A stretch of DNA of 64,000 nt from Nocardioides sp. ChNu-153 (GCF_030466625.1 NZ_JADEVT010000001.1:124001-188000); one strand, 5' to 3'. Shown: positions 33,885 through 41,932, counted from the stretch's first letter. Notes: generated by a model not told the origin, from the sequence alone. Numbers and translations: made by a program.

Positions 33885-34789
33885 GCGCGCCCCTCGCCCA
33901 GCCCGTCGACCAGCCCCAGGGCGCCCCCGCCCGCGTGCCCACCCCGGAGCCGGGGGACCCGCGCCTGGCGCGGCTCTCGCTCAACCAGCGCACCACGGCG
34001 TCGTGGTCGCTGGCCGAGGCGGTCGAGGGCTGCGTCGCGGCCGGGCTCCCGTCCATCGGCGTGTGGCGCGAGCCCGTCGCCGAGGTGGGTCTCGAGAAGG
34101 CCGTGCGGATGGTCTCCGACGCCGGCCTGCGCGTCTCCTCGGTCTGCCGCGGGGGCTTCTTCACCGGACCCGCGGCCACCGCGCGGGCGGCCCACGACGA
34201 GAACCTCCGGGCGCTCGACGAGACCGCCGCGCTCGGCGCGCCGGTGCTCGTCCTGGTGCCCGGCGGGCTCCCCGACGGCGACCGCGACCTCGCGGGCGCC
34301 CGGGGCCGGGCCGCCGAGGCGGTCGCCGCCCTGGTGCCCGAGGCGCAGGCCCGGGGGGTGCGGCTCGGGATCGAGCCGATGCACCCCATCTTCGCGGCCG
34401 ACCGCGGCGTCGTCTCGACGCTCGCGCAGGCCCTCGACCTCGCCGAGCAGCACCCGGTGGACGCCGTCGGCGTCGTGGTCGACACGTTCCACCTGTGGTG
34501 GGAGCCCGACGTGCTGGCGCAGGTGGCCCGCGCGGGGGACCGCGTGGCGTCGTACCAGCTCGCGGACTGGATCACGCCGCTGCCGCCCGACGCCCTGCTG
34601 TCGCGGGGCATGGTCGGCGACGGGCACGTGGACTTCGCCTCGTTCACCGCCGCGGTGGCCGCGACCGGCTACACCGGCGACGTCGAGGTGGAGATCTTCA
34701 ACGCGGACTTGTGGGCCGCCCCTGGTGACGAGGTCGTGGCCACCCTCGCGCGCCGCTACGTGGAGCTCGTGGAGCCCCACCTGGCCTGA
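33881..34789 (+). CDS. Sugar phosphate isomerase/epimerase-like TIM barrel
   Basis: A 302-residue xylose isomerase-like TIM barrel. Likely metal ligands are in RLGIEPMHP (Glu), VVVDTFHLWWEPD (Asp, His), the region VGDGHVDF (His), and VEVEIFNADLW (Glu), the usual pattern for this epimerase/isomerase/dehydratase group. Overlaps the DUF993 gene by four bases (ATGA) and is the last gene before a terminator. Some members act on 3-keto-sugars as eliminases or hydratases, so isomerisation should not be assumed. Confidence 0.82.
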   Translation: MSAPLAQPVDQPQGAPARVPTPEPGDPRLARLSLNQRTTASWSLAEAVEGCVAAGLPSIGVWREPVAEVGLEKAVRMVSDAGLRVSSVCRGGFFTGPAATARAAHDENLRALDETAALGAPVLVLVPGGLPDGDRDLAGARGRAAEAVAALVPEAQARGVRLGIEPMHPIFAADRGVVSTLAQALDLAEQHPVDAVGVVVDTFHLWWEPDVLAQVARAGDRVASYQLADWITPLPPDALLSRGMVGDGHVDFASFTAAVAATGYTGDVEVEIFNADLWAAPGDEVVATLARRYVELVEPHLA

Positions 34790-34799
34790 ACCGCTCCAC

Positions 34800-34823
34800 C
34801 CCCGCCGGTCGGGTCCGGCGGGG
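34800..34823 (+). terminator. Terminator hairpin after the catabolic operon
   Basis: CCCCGCCGG (34800-34808) and CCGGCGGGG (34815-34823) form a 9-bp perfect stem with a 6-nt loop, followed by TTCCTCTC. It closes the operon that starts at 26560 and lies 21 bp before the next ATG. Confidence 0.7.
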
Positions 34824-34844
34824 TTCCTCTCGGGAAGGACCACC

Positions 34845-35564
34845 ATGAACGGTCGCAGCGCGTCCACCGTCGTACGCCGTCGCACCGCCCTCCTCGCCCC
34901 GGTCGCCCTGGCGGCCGGGGCGGTGGCGGGGCCCCTCGCCGCCCCCGCCGCCGCGGGGGGCGGGCGCCGCCGTACCGCCCTCGTGCGGCCCCGGGCCCGC
35001 GCGGGCGACTGGGCACCCGTCACCCCCGCCAAGTGGGCCTTCACCGGCCGCGACGTCGTGCTCGTCGAGCGCGGCACGGCGCCGAGCGGCCCCCGCCGCC
35101 CCTTCGAGTACGCCGTGGTGACCCGCGGCCCCGCCCTGTCGTCGTTCCAGCTGACGGCCGAGGTGCGCATCGACGAGCCCGTCACCCGCGACGACCGCGA
35201 CGTCGTGCTCGTGTGGAACTACACGTCCCCGACGCGCTTCCACTACGCGCACCTGTCGCAGGACAACACGATCTACCCCCACAACGGGCTGTTCCGCGTC
35301 GACGACGCTGACCGCCTGCGCATCGACGACCAGTGGGACGGCACCGTGGGTGCACCCCCGGCCATCGACGACACCGACTGGCACCGCGTGCACCTGGGCT
35401 TCGACGCCCGCACCGGCCGCATCGCCGTGCGCCTCGACGGCGCGCGCGAGCCGCTGCTGACCGCCACCGACCGCACCTTCACGGGCGGGCGGATCGGCTT
35501 CGGGTCGTTCGACAACCACGGCCGCGTCCGCGGTCTCGTCGCGCTCGGGACCGTCGCGGTCTGA
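34845..35564 (+). CDS. Secreted concanavalin/LamG-like protein
   Basis: A 239-residue exported protein. The N-terminus has an arginine run (VVRRRTALLAPVALAAGAVAG) resembling a Tat or Sec signal, cleaved near PAAAGG. The mature domain is a beta-sandwich of the LamG/DUF1080-like type: SFQLTAEVRIDEPVTRDDRDVVLVWNYTS, WHRVHLGFDARTGRIAVRLDG and FTGGRIGFGSFDNHGRVRGLVAL. Relatives bind glycans, and some are 3-keto-disaccharide hydrolases; no catalytic residue can be assigned here. AAGGA ribosome binding site. It is outside the upstream operon because of the terminator but could be read through. Confidence 0.7.
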   Translation: MNGRSASTVVRRRTALLAPVALAAGAVAGPLAAPAAAGGGRRRTALVRPRARAGDWAPVTPAKWAFTGRDVVLVERGTAPSGPRRPFEYAVVTRGPALSSFQLTAEVRIDEPVTRDDRDVVLVWNYTSPTRFHYAHLSQDNTIYPHNGLFRVDDADRLRIDDQWDGTVGAPPAIDDTDWHRVHLGFDARTGRIAVRLDGAREPLLTATDRTFTGGRIGFGSFDNHGRVRGLVALGTVAV

Positions 35565-35589
35565 GCGCCCGCGCCGCACCGGGGACCCC

Positions 35590-35616
35590 GGGCGGCGCCC
35601 ACCGAGCACGCCGCCC
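35590..35616 (+). terminator. Possible terminator hairpin, 8-bp stem
   Basis: GGGCGGCG (35590-35597) and CGCCGCCC (35609-35616) with an 11-nt loop follow the concanavalin-like gene. No T-tract. Confidence 0.45.
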
Positions 35617-35717
35617 CCGGCCCGAGGGGTCGGGGACGGCGCGGCTGCCGGCGGCCACCGGCAGCGGTTTCATCAACCACCCCCACGGTAACGCGGGGGA
35701 GACGAGGAGCACGTCCG

Positions 35718-38030
35718 ATGAGAAGTACCCGAAGGTGGGCCGCAGCCGCGGCCACCGCGCTGGTCGTGGGGCTGATCGGCCCCACGACCAGCGCCGGGGC
35801 CGGGACCGACGACCGGATCGCCGACCCCGTGCCGAACGACCCCGCGCAGGCCGCCCTGGGCCTCGTGCTGGAGGAGCACCACCAGTTCCCCCGGACCGAG
35901 ACGGTCCCGCCCGCGACCGACTACCGCCTCCAGCGCCACGCGCGCATCAACCACATCGGCGACGTGCCCGACGGCTCCGGCCGCCAGTTCGTGCCCGACC
36001 TCAACGGCCCGCTCTACTTCCTCGAGGACGGCGAGGAGCAGGTCTACCTCGACGTGCGGGCGCAGTTCCCCGACTTCTTCTCGGGCCGCGGCATGGGGAC
36101 GGGCTTCGGCTTCGCGACCTTCCACCCGGAGTTCGAGACCAACGGGGTCTTCTACACGGTCCACAGCGAGCAGTTCGGGGCCATCGGCACCAAGCCGCTG
36201 ACCTACCCGGGCCAGAGCCGCGAGTTCTCGCACTCGGTGGTCACGGAGTGGACCGCCGAGGACCCGACGGCCGACACCTTCACCGGCACCCGGCGCGAGG
36301 TCATGCGCCTCGGGTTCTTCTCCCAGATCCACGCGATCCAGCAGATCGACTTCAACCCGACGGCCCGGCCGGGCAGCGCCGACTACGGCCTGCTCTACCT
36401 CGCGGTGGGCGACGGTGGCGCCGCCCTGGGCACCGACGTCCCGCAGGACCCGGCGACGCCGTACGGGAAGATCCTGCGGATCGACCCGACGGGCACGAAC
36501 GGCCCCAACGGCCAGTACGGCGTGCCCGCCGACAACCCGTTCGTCGGCCAGGAGGGGTGGATCGGCGAGATCTACGCCCTCGGCATGCGCGACCCGCACC
36601 GCTTCTCGTGGGACAGCGCGCGGCCGCACCGGATGTACCTCGGCCACATCGGCCAGCGCGCGATCGAGGCCGTGTACGAGGTCCGCCCCGGCGACAACTT
36701 CGGCTGGAGCGAGCGCGAGGGCCGCTTCACGTTCGACCCGGCCGACGAGTGCGCCCTCTACCCGCTGCCCGAGGACGACGAGCAGCACGGCTACACCTAC
36801 CCGGTCATCGCGTACGACCACGACCCGCCGGCCGGCTGGCCGTGCGCGGCCGACTCGGGCCACGCGATCGGTGGCGGCTACGTCTACCGCGGTCGCCTGC
36901 CGCACCTGCGCGGCAAGTACGTCTTCGGTGACATCGTCGACGGCCGCGTCTACTGGGCCCGGGCCGACCAGATGCGCCAGGAGCGCGACCGTGAGGCCGA
37001 CCTCAACGAGATGCAGCTGTTCGACACGTCGGGCCGCCGCCTGCGCATGACCGACCTCGCGGGCGACACCCGCGTCGACCTGCGCTTCGGCACCGACTCC
37101 GCCGGCGAGCTCTACCTGCTGGCGAAGGCGAACGGCAAGGTCTGGAAGGTCGTCGGCACGAAGATCGCGCCGCGCGTCGACCCGGTCTCGCCGTCGGTCG
37201 CCGACGACGTGGTGGCGCGCTACGACTTCGAGCACCCGCTCGCGGTCGACGGCACCCGGGAGGAGGACGCGGGCGCGTCGGGCACGCTGCTCAACCTGGT
37301 CAACGGGGGCAAGCGGCAGCGGGTGCTCGACCCGGCCTTCGGCGGCAGCATCTCGTCGCTGCAGACGCAGCAGGTGAACCCCGCCCAGGCGGGCAACGAC
37401 GACTGGCGGGCCGGGGTCTACGACCCGAACGGCGTCGCGAGCCTCGACCGGTTCGCCGGTGCCGAGCAGATCACCGTGATGGGCTGGTTCAAGATGAGCG
37501 GGGACCAGTACCCGCTGCTGAACTCGAACACGCCCGCGCCGGACGACCGCTACAACGCGGTCGGCCTCGCCGGGGTGCTGAGCGGCAACTCGGACGGCCA
37601 CGGCGTCCGCGCGCTGCTGGAGCTCATCAACGTGGACGGGCAGCTCAAGCTGGTCGCCCTCGGCCGTCGCCTCGACGACGGCGCCTCCAAGACCCTCGCG
37701 GCCCACGCCGACTGGCGCACGATCCTGCCGGCGGACACCTGGGTGCACCTGGCGGCGACGTTCGACTACACGACGGGCGAGATGCGGCTCCACCGCAACG
37801 GGCTGCCGCTGCGGGCGTCGTACACGGCCACGGGCGACCCGTGGCAGGTCGACGGCACGGGCACCAGCCCGACGCTGCCGCGCGGCCTGAAGATCGGCGG
37901 CTCGTACCCGCAGAACACCCGCGAGCAGAACCCGTGCAACTGCCGCATGGACGAGCTCGTGTTCCTCGACCGGGCCATCCGCCCCGGCGAGGTCGCGGCG
38001 CAGTACGCGCGCTACCGCATCTCGCGGTGA
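35718..38030 (+). CDS. Secreted glucose/sorbosone dehydrogenase-LamG fusion
   Basis: A 770-residue secreted protein with a Sec signal peptide (WAAAAATALVVGLIGPTTSAGA). Residues about 45-490 are a six-bladed beta-propeller of the glucose/sorbosone dehydrogenase (GSDH, PQQ-dependent) type: GRGMGTGFGFATFHPEF, HAIQQIDFNP, LLYLAVGDGG, YGKILRIDP, YALGMRDPHRFSWD and GHIGQRAIEAVYEV. Residues about 510-770 form a LamG-like sandwich (ITVMGWFKM, TWVHLAATFDYTTGEMRLHRNG, KIGGSYP) that may bind glycan. Substrate oxidation outside the cell would need PQQ; cofactor binding is inferred from the family. No membrane anchor is visible. Confidence 0.8.
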   Translation: MRSTRRWAAAAATALVVGLIGPTTSAGAGTDDRIADPVPNDPAQAALGLVLEEHHQFPRTETVPPATDYRLQRHARINHIGDVPDGSGRQFVPDLNGPLYFLEDGEEQVYLDVRAQFPDFFSGRGMGTGFGFATFHPEFETNGVFYTVHSEQFGAIGTKPLTYPGQSREFSHSVVTEWTAEDPTADTFTGTRREVMRLGFFSQIHAIQQIDFNPTARPGSADYGLLYLAVGDGGAALGTDVPQDPATPYGKILRIDPTGTNGPNGQYGVPADNPFVGQEGWIGEIYALGMRDPHRFSWDSARPHRMYLGHIGQRAIEAVYEVRPGDNFGWSEREGRFTFDPADECALYPLPEDDEQHGYTYPVIAYDHDPPAGWPCAADSGHAIGGGYVYRGRLPHLRGKYVFGDIVDGRVYWARADQMRQERDREADLNEMQLFDTSGRRLRMTDLAGDTRVDLRFGTDSAGELYLLAKANGKVWKVVGTKIAPRVDPVSPSVADDVVARYDFEHPLAVDGTREEDAGASGTLLNLVNGGKRQRVLDPAFGGSISSLQTQQVNPAQAGNDDWRAGVYDPNGVASLDRFAGAEQITVMGWFKMSGDQYPLLNSNTPAPDDRYNAVGLAGVLSGNSDGHGVRALLELINVDGQLKLVALGRRLDDGASKTLAAHADWRTILPADTWVHLAATFDYTTGEMRLHRNGLPLRASYTATGDPWQVDGTGTSPTLPRGLKIGGSYPQNTREQNPCNCRMDELVFLDRAIRPGEVAAQYARYRISR

Positions 38031-38193
38031 CGCGCTGAGCACCTGAGCGTCCGCCCCGTGCGGGAGGCGCGGAGACCCCGGGCCGACTGCGCGGGGCGGA
38101 CGTGCGCGTGGTAGGAAAGTGCCTGGTGAGGGCGTCGTACGACGCTGTCGCGAGGGCATCCGGAGTCGATTTCTCGTTCCCGACCCGCGTGTG

Positions 38194-38199
38194 TATGCT
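38194..38199 (+). promoter_or_regulatory. -10 element for the tRNA-Thr/tRNA-Met transcript
   Basis: TATGCT lies 12 bp upstream of the tRNA-Thr 5' end; the -35 is weak (TTCTCG 17 bp upstream). Confidence 0.45.
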
Positions 38200-38211
38200 T
38201 CCTCGTCGCTT

Positions 38212-38284
38212 GCCCCTTTAGCTCAGTCGGCAGAGCGTCTCCATGGTAAGGAGAAGGTCTACGGTTCGATTCCGTAAAGGGGCT
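38212..38284 (+). tRNA. tRNA-Thr (GGT anticodon)
   Basis: 73-nt cloverleaf: acceptor GCCCCTT pairs with AAGGGGC, D-arm TAGCTCAGTCGGCAGAGC, anticodon loop ATGGTAA (anticodon GGT), T-loop GGTTCGATTCC. The CCA end is not encoded. Confidence 0.95.
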
Positions 38285-38343
38285 CTGGGTTGGATTCCCG
38301 GGTCCGGTCGTGCGACCGGACCCGGGAGCCCTCCGCCCGGAAT

Positions 38344-38417
38344 GGCGGGGTAGCTCAGGTGGTTAGAGCACACGACTCATAATCGTGGTGTCGCGGGTTC
38401 AAGTCCCGCTCCCGCTA
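38344..38417 (+). tRNA. tRNA-Met (CAT anticodon)
   Basis: 74-nt cloverleaf with anticodon loop CTCATAA (anticodon CAT) and T-arm GCGGGTTCAAGTCCCGC. The acceptor GGCGGGG/TCCCGCT fits an elongator tRNA-Met, since the initiator's unpaired first position and GGG-CCC anticodon stem are absent. CCA is not encoded. Confidence 0.93.
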
Positions 38418-38468
38418 CAAGACCTGACGCAGCAACACGACGCAGCAACGACCAGAAGGACTTCACCC

Positions 38469-38639
38469 GTGGCCTCCAAGAGCTCCGACGTTCGCCCCAA
38501 GATCACGCTTGCGTGCGTGGACTGCAAGGAGCGCAACTACATCACCAAGAAGAACCGTCGCAACGACCCCGACCGCATGGAGCTGAAGAAGTTCTGCCCC
38601 CGCTGCCGGACGCACACGGGCCACCGCGAGACCCGCTGA
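38469..38639 (+). CDS. rpmG: 50S ribosomal protein L33, zinc-binding form
   Basis: A 56-residue ribosomal protein of the large subunit. Two CxxC pairs (CVDCKERNY and FCPRC) form a zinc ribbon, so this is the C+ paralogue that zinc-starved cells replace with a cysteine-free copy. [22 protein letters not shown] is the family core. GTG start at 38469. It sits directly behind tRNA-Thr and tRNA-Met, the conserved actinobacterial arrangement before secE-nusG. Confidence 0.95.
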   Translation: MASKSSDVRPKITLACVDCKERNYITKKNRRNDPDRMELKKFCPRCRTHTGHRETR

Positions 38640-38657
38640 CGGTCCCACCGCTCGGCT

Positions 38658-38696
38658 CGAGACGGCCGCTCCCCGCACCGGGGGGCGGCCGTCTCG
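38658..38696 (+). terminator. Strong terminator hairpin after rpmG
   Basis: A 17-bp stem (CGAGACGGCCGC at 38658-38669 pairing with GCGGCCGTCTCG at 38685-38696, extended inward by five pairs including one wobble) with a 5-nt loop closes the tRNA-rpmG unit. Confidence 0.8.
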
Positions 38697-38725
38697 CCGT
38701 TCGCGGGGGACCCGGCGGTAACCGC

Positions 38726-38731
38726 TAGCGT
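38726..38731 (+). promoter_or_regulatory. -10 element for leaderless hadA-like mRNA
   Basis: TAGCGT ends 7 nt before the ATG at 38739. Confidence 0.5.
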
Positions 38732-38738
38732 GAGACGC

Positions 38739-39143
38739 ATGAGCCTGGACAGCACGCTGGTGGGGCGCACGTTCCCCGCGACCAGCCCGTACCGCGTCAG
38801 CGAGGAGAGGGTGGCGGAGTTCGCCGCCGCGAGCGGCACGCCGTACACCCCCGGCGGGCAGGTGCCCGCGACGTTCCCCATCGTGCTGGCCTTCGCCGCC
38901 ATGAACGACTTCCTCGACGAGGTCGGCGTCGACCTGTCCCGCATCGTCCACGGCGAGCAGAAGTTCGCCTACGCGCGTCCGCTGGTGGTCGGCGACGTGC
39001 TCACCACGGCCCTGACGGTCGCGTCCCTGCGTCAGATCGGCGGCAACGACATCATCGGCACCCGCAGCGACGTCACCGACGCGGACGGCGTCGCGGTGTG
39101 CTCGACGAGCGCCGTCCTCGTGCACCGGGGCGGTGCCGCGTGA
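38739..39143 (+). CDS. MaoC-like dehydratase, HadA/HadC-type subunit
   Basis: A 134-residue single hot-dog domain with YRVSEERVAEFAAASG, ATFPIVLAFAAMNDFL and HGEQKFAYARPLVVGDVL, matching the N-terminal non-catalytic subunit type of (3R)-hydroxyacyl-ACP dehydratase. It lacks the D-x4-H catalytic motif, which its partner has. The pair HadA-HadB would dehydrate 3-hydroxyacyl-ACP in type II fatty acid elongation, in the same place as mycobacterial hadA/hadB upstream of secE. The gene overlaps the partner by four bases (GTGA). Confidence 0.82.
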   Translation: MSLDSTLVGRTFPATSPYRVSEERVAEFAAASGTPYTPGGQVPATFPIVLAFAAMNDFLDEVGVDLSRIVHGEQKFAYARPLVVGDVLTTALTVASLRQIGGNDIIGTRSDVTDADGVAVCSTSAVLVHRGGAA

Positions 39144-39556
39144 GCGCCTCGCCCAGCGCCGGCCTGGCGGCCGGGCAGGTGCTGGAGGCCCGCACGTACG
39201 CCGTCACCCGCGCCGACCTGGTCCGCTACGCCGGGGCGAGCGGCGACCGCAACCCGATCCACTGGTCCGACCGCGTGGCGGCCGCGGTCGGCCTGCCCGG
39301 CGTCATCGCCCACGGCATGTTCACCCAGGCCCTCGCGGCCCGCGCCGTCGCCGAGTGGACCGACGGCGCCGAGGTCGTCGAGCTCGGCGCCAAGTTCACG
39401 AACCCGGTCGTCGTGCCCGACGACGACACGGGCGTCGAGGTCGTCTTGGCCGGCACCGTGCGCTCCGTCGAGGACGGCCTGGCGCACCTGGCGCTCGAGG
39501 TCACCTGCGGGGGCACCAAGGTGCTCGGCAACCCCCGGGCGGTCGTCCGTGCCTGA
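39140..39556 (+). CDS. MaoC-like dehydratase, HadB-type catalytic subunit
   Basis: A 138-residue hot-dog protein carrying the catalytic motif in YAGASGDRNPIHWSD (Asp and His) and VIAHGMFTQAL. It should supply the active site for the heterodimer with the preceding HadA-like protein and act on (3R)-hydroxyacyl-ACP. GTG start within the hadA-like stop. Its 3' end overlaps murB by 8 bp. Confidence 0.85.
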   Translation: MSASPSAGLAAGQVLEARTYAVTRADLVRYAGASGDRNPIHWSDRVAAAVGLPGVIAHGMFTQALAARAVAEWTDGAEVVELGAKFTNPVVVPDDDTGVEVVLAGTVRSVEDGLAHLALEVTCGGTKVLGNPRAVVRA

Positions 39557-40658
39557 CCCCGTGCCCGACCCCGTGCCCGACCCCGTGCCCGCCCCCGTGC
39601 CCGCCCCCGTGCTCCTGGCGGACCACACGACGCTGCGTCTCGGGGGCCCGGCGCGCCACTTCGTCGAGGCCACGACCGAGACCGAGCTCGTGGCCGCCGT
39701 GCGCGCGGCCGACGCGGCGGGGGAGCCGGTGCTCCTCGTGGCGGGCGGCTCCAACCTCGTGGTGGCCGACGCGGGCTTCGACGGCACGGTCGTCAAGGTC
39801 GCCACGCGTGGCGTCGTCGCCGACCACGACGGCGAGGGCGGTGACGCGGCCAGCTGCAGCGGGGTGAGCGTCGCGGTCGCGGCGGGGGAGCCGTGGGACC
39901 CGTTCGTGGCCCGCGCCGTCACCGAGGGCTGGGTCGGGCTCGAGGCGCTGTCGGGCATCCCGGGCGCCGTCGGGTCCACCCCCGTGCAGAACGTCGGCGC
40001 CTACGGCCAGGAGGTGGCCGACACGATCGCGTCGGTGCGCACCTGGGACCGCGTCGAGGACCGCCAGCGCACCTTCCCCGCCGCCGACTGCGGGTTCGCC
40101 TACCGCCACAGCCGGTTCAAGGCCGAGCCCGACCGCTACCTGGTGCTCGAGGTGACCTTCCAGCTGCGCGTGGGCCGCCTCGGGGGGCCCGTCCGCTACG
40201 CCGAGCTCGCCCGCACCCTGGGCGTCGAGCCGGGGGAGCGCGCGCCGCTCGCCGACGTGCGCCGCGCCGTCCTCGCGCTGCGCACGGGCAAGGGGATGGT
40301 GCTGGACGACGCCGACCCCGACACCTGGAGCGCCGGGTCCTTCTTCACCAACCCGATCCTGGACGCCGCGCAGGCGGCCGCCCTCCCGGCCGAGGCGCCG
40401 GCGTTCCCCCAGCCCGACGGGCGGGTGAAGACCAGCGCCGCCTGGCTCATCGACCACGCCGGGTTCGGCAAGGGGTACGCCGTGCGGCCCGGCGCCCGCG
40501 CGAGCCTGTCGACCAAGCACGCGCTGGCGCTGACCAACCGCGGCGGGGCGACGACGGCCGAGCTGCTGGAGCTGGCCCGCGCCGTGCGTGACGGCGTCGA
40601 GCAGGCGTACGGCGTGCGCCTCGTCAACGAGCCCGTGACGGTGGGCTGCGCCCTCTAG
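39549..40658 (+). CDS. murB: UDP-N-acetylenolpyruvoylglucosamine reductase
   Basis: A 369-residue FAD enzyme that reduces UDP-GlcNAc-enolpyruvate with NADPH to UDP-MurNAc. FAD-binding segments are LLVAGGSNLVVADAGFDG and LSGIPGAVGSTPVQNVGAYGQE; FAYRHSRFK, SAGSFFTNP (catalytic serine) and NEPVTVG (catalytic glutamate) complete the type I, E. coli-like active site. The first 20 residues are a proline-valine repeat encoded by five 12-bp DNA units. Start GTG at 39549; the repeat sits in the first codons, so an internal start cannot be fully excluded. Confidence 0.93.
   Translation: MPDPVPDPVPDPVPAPVPAPVLLADHTTLRLGGPARHFVEATTETELVAAVRAADAAGEPVLLVAGGSNLVVADAGFDGTVVKVATRGVVADHDGEGGDAASCSGVSVAVAAGEPWDPFVARAVTEGWVGLEALSGIPGAVGSTPVQNVGAYGQEVADTIASVRTWDRVEDRQRTFPAADCGFAYRHSRFKAEPDRYLVLEVTFQLRVGRLGGPVRYAELARTLGVEPGERAPLADVRRAVLALRTGKGMVLDDADPDTWSAGSFFTNPILDAAQAAALPAEAPAFPQPDGRVKTSAAWLIDHAGFGKGYAVRPGARASLSTKHALALTNRGGATTAELLELARAVRDGVEQAYGVRLVNEPVTVGCAL
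39551..39610. repeat. 12-bp tandem repeat in the murB start region
   Basis: Five 12-bp units, each ending in CCCCGT, encode alternating PDPV and PAPV at the MurB N-terminus. Copy-number change would keep the reading frame. Confidence 0.85.
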
Positions 40659-41710
40659 GCGCCTCCAGCCGCGCTGCCGACCCCGGCGGGGGCGGCCAGC
40701 CAGGCGTCGACGTCGGCCAGGCAGGCGGCGCGGAGGTCCTCGGGCATGCGCGCCGCCCGGAACGACATGCGCGCCAGGTCGGCCAGCACGTCGTCGCCCA
40801 GCTCGTGCGCCGCGCGCATCGTGGCGTACTGCCCCGCCAGCTGGGAGCCGAACAGCAGCGGGTCGTCGGCGCCGAGCGCGACGGTCGCCCCCGCCGCGAG
40901 CAGCTCGGGCAGCGGCACCGAGGTGAGGTCGGAGAACACCCCCAGGGAGACGTTCGAGGTGGGGCAGACCTCGAGGGCGACGCCGGCCGCGACCACGCGG
41001 TCGAGCACCCGGGGGTCGTCGGCCGCCCGCACGCCGTGGCCGATGCGGTCCGCGCCGAGGTGGTCGAGCACCGCCGTCACCGAGGCGGGGCCCAGCAGCT
41101 CGCCGCCGTGGGGCACGAGCGCCAGGCCCGCGCGGCGGGCGATCGCGAAGGCGCGGGCGAAGTCCGCCGTCGTGCCGCGCCGCTCGTCGTTGGACAGACC
41201 GAAGCCGACGACGCCGCGTCCGGCGTACTGCGCCGCGAGGCGGGCCAGGGACCGTGCGTCCAGGGGGTGCCGCGTGCGGTTCGCGGCGACCACGAGGGCC
41301 ATGCCGAGCCCGGTGGCGGCCGACGCCTCGCGCACGGCGTCGAGCACGAGGTCGGTGAAGGCGGTCATGCCGCCGAACCGCGCGCCGTACCCGCTGGGGT
41401 CGACCTGGATCTCCAGCCAGCGACCGCCGTCGCGCACGTCGTCCTCGGCCGCCTCCCGCACGAGCCGGCGGACGTCGTCGGGGGTGCGCAGCACCGAGCG
41501 GGCCACGTCGTAGAGCCGCTGGAAGCGGAACCAGCCCTTCTCGTCGCCGGCCGAGAGCCGCGGCGGCCAGTCGCGCACCAGGGCGTCGGGCAGCGCGACC
41601 CCGTCGCGCTCGGCCAGCTCGAGCAGCGTCGCGTGCCGCATCGAGCCGGTGAAGTGCAGGTGCAGGTGGGCCTTCGGCAGGGTGGTGATCGAGCGGGCCG
41701 GGGCGTCCAT
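40655..41710 (-). CDS. Adenosine deaminase-family protein
   Basis: A 351-residue TIM-barrel deaminase. The metal-binding HLHLH opens the protein; PHGGELLG holds the catalytic glutamate region, IGHGVRAADDP and LEVCPTSNVSLG follow, and GADDPLLFGS has the paired aspartates. The segment after HLHLH reads FTGSMR where adenosine deaminases normally have an acidic residue (DG or EGS), so the substrate may differ from adenosine. ATG at 41710 has TAGGGT 7 nt upstream. Its stop shares the CTAG tetranucleotide with the convergent murB stop. Confidence 0.82.
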   Translation of the reverse strand: MDAPARSITTLPKAHLHLHFTGSMRHATLLELAERDGVALPDALVRDWPPRLSAGDEKGWFRFQRLYDVARSVLRTPDDVRRLVREAAEDDVRDGGRWLEIQVDPSGYGARFGGMTAFTDLVLDAVREASAATGLGMALVVAANRTRHPLDARSLARLAAQYAGRGVVGFGLSNDERRGTTADFARAFAIARRAGLALVPHGGELLGPASVTAVLDHLGADRIGHGVRAADDPRVLDRVVAAGVALEVCPTSNVSLGVFSDLTSVPLPELLAAGATVALGADDPLLFGSQLAGQYATMRAAHELGDDVLADLARMSFRAARMPEDLRAACLADVDAWLAAPAGVGSAAGGA

Positions 41711-41754
41711 GGCCCTCACCCTAGGTGGGCCCCCGAGCAGCCCCCGCGACGCAT

Positions 41755-41785
41755 TTGGACGCGGCGTGACCCGAGCCCCTACACT
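41755..41785 (+). promoter_or_regulatory. Promoter for tRNA-Trp and secE-nusG
   Basis: TTGGAC (41755-41760) and TACACT (41780-41785) are 19 bp apart and 74 bp upstream of tRNA-Trp. The spacing is slightly long. Confidence 0.45.
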
Positions 41786-41859
41786 CGGCTGCTGGTGGTC
41801 CTGCCACAGGATCCGCTGCGCCCGGGAGACCGGGGGCGCCGGGTGCGCGAGGCCGCCGT

Positions 41860-41932
41860 AGGGCACTAGCTCAACTGGCAGAGCATCGGTCTCCAAAACC
41901 GAAGGTTGGGGGTTCAAGTCCCTCGTGCCCTG
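41860..41932 (+). tRNA. tRNA-Trp (CCA anticodon)
   Basis: 73-nt cloverleaf: acceptor AGGGCAC pairs with GTGCCCT, anticodon loop CTCCAAA (anticodon CCA), T-arm GGGGGTTCAAGTCCCTC. It precedes secE, as in most bacteria with this gene order. Confidence 0.95.

Noticed and set aside
38344..38417. Initiator tRNA-fMet
   Set aside because: The first base pairs with position 72 and the anticodon stem lacks the three G-C pairs of an initiator, so an elongator tRNA-Met is preferred.
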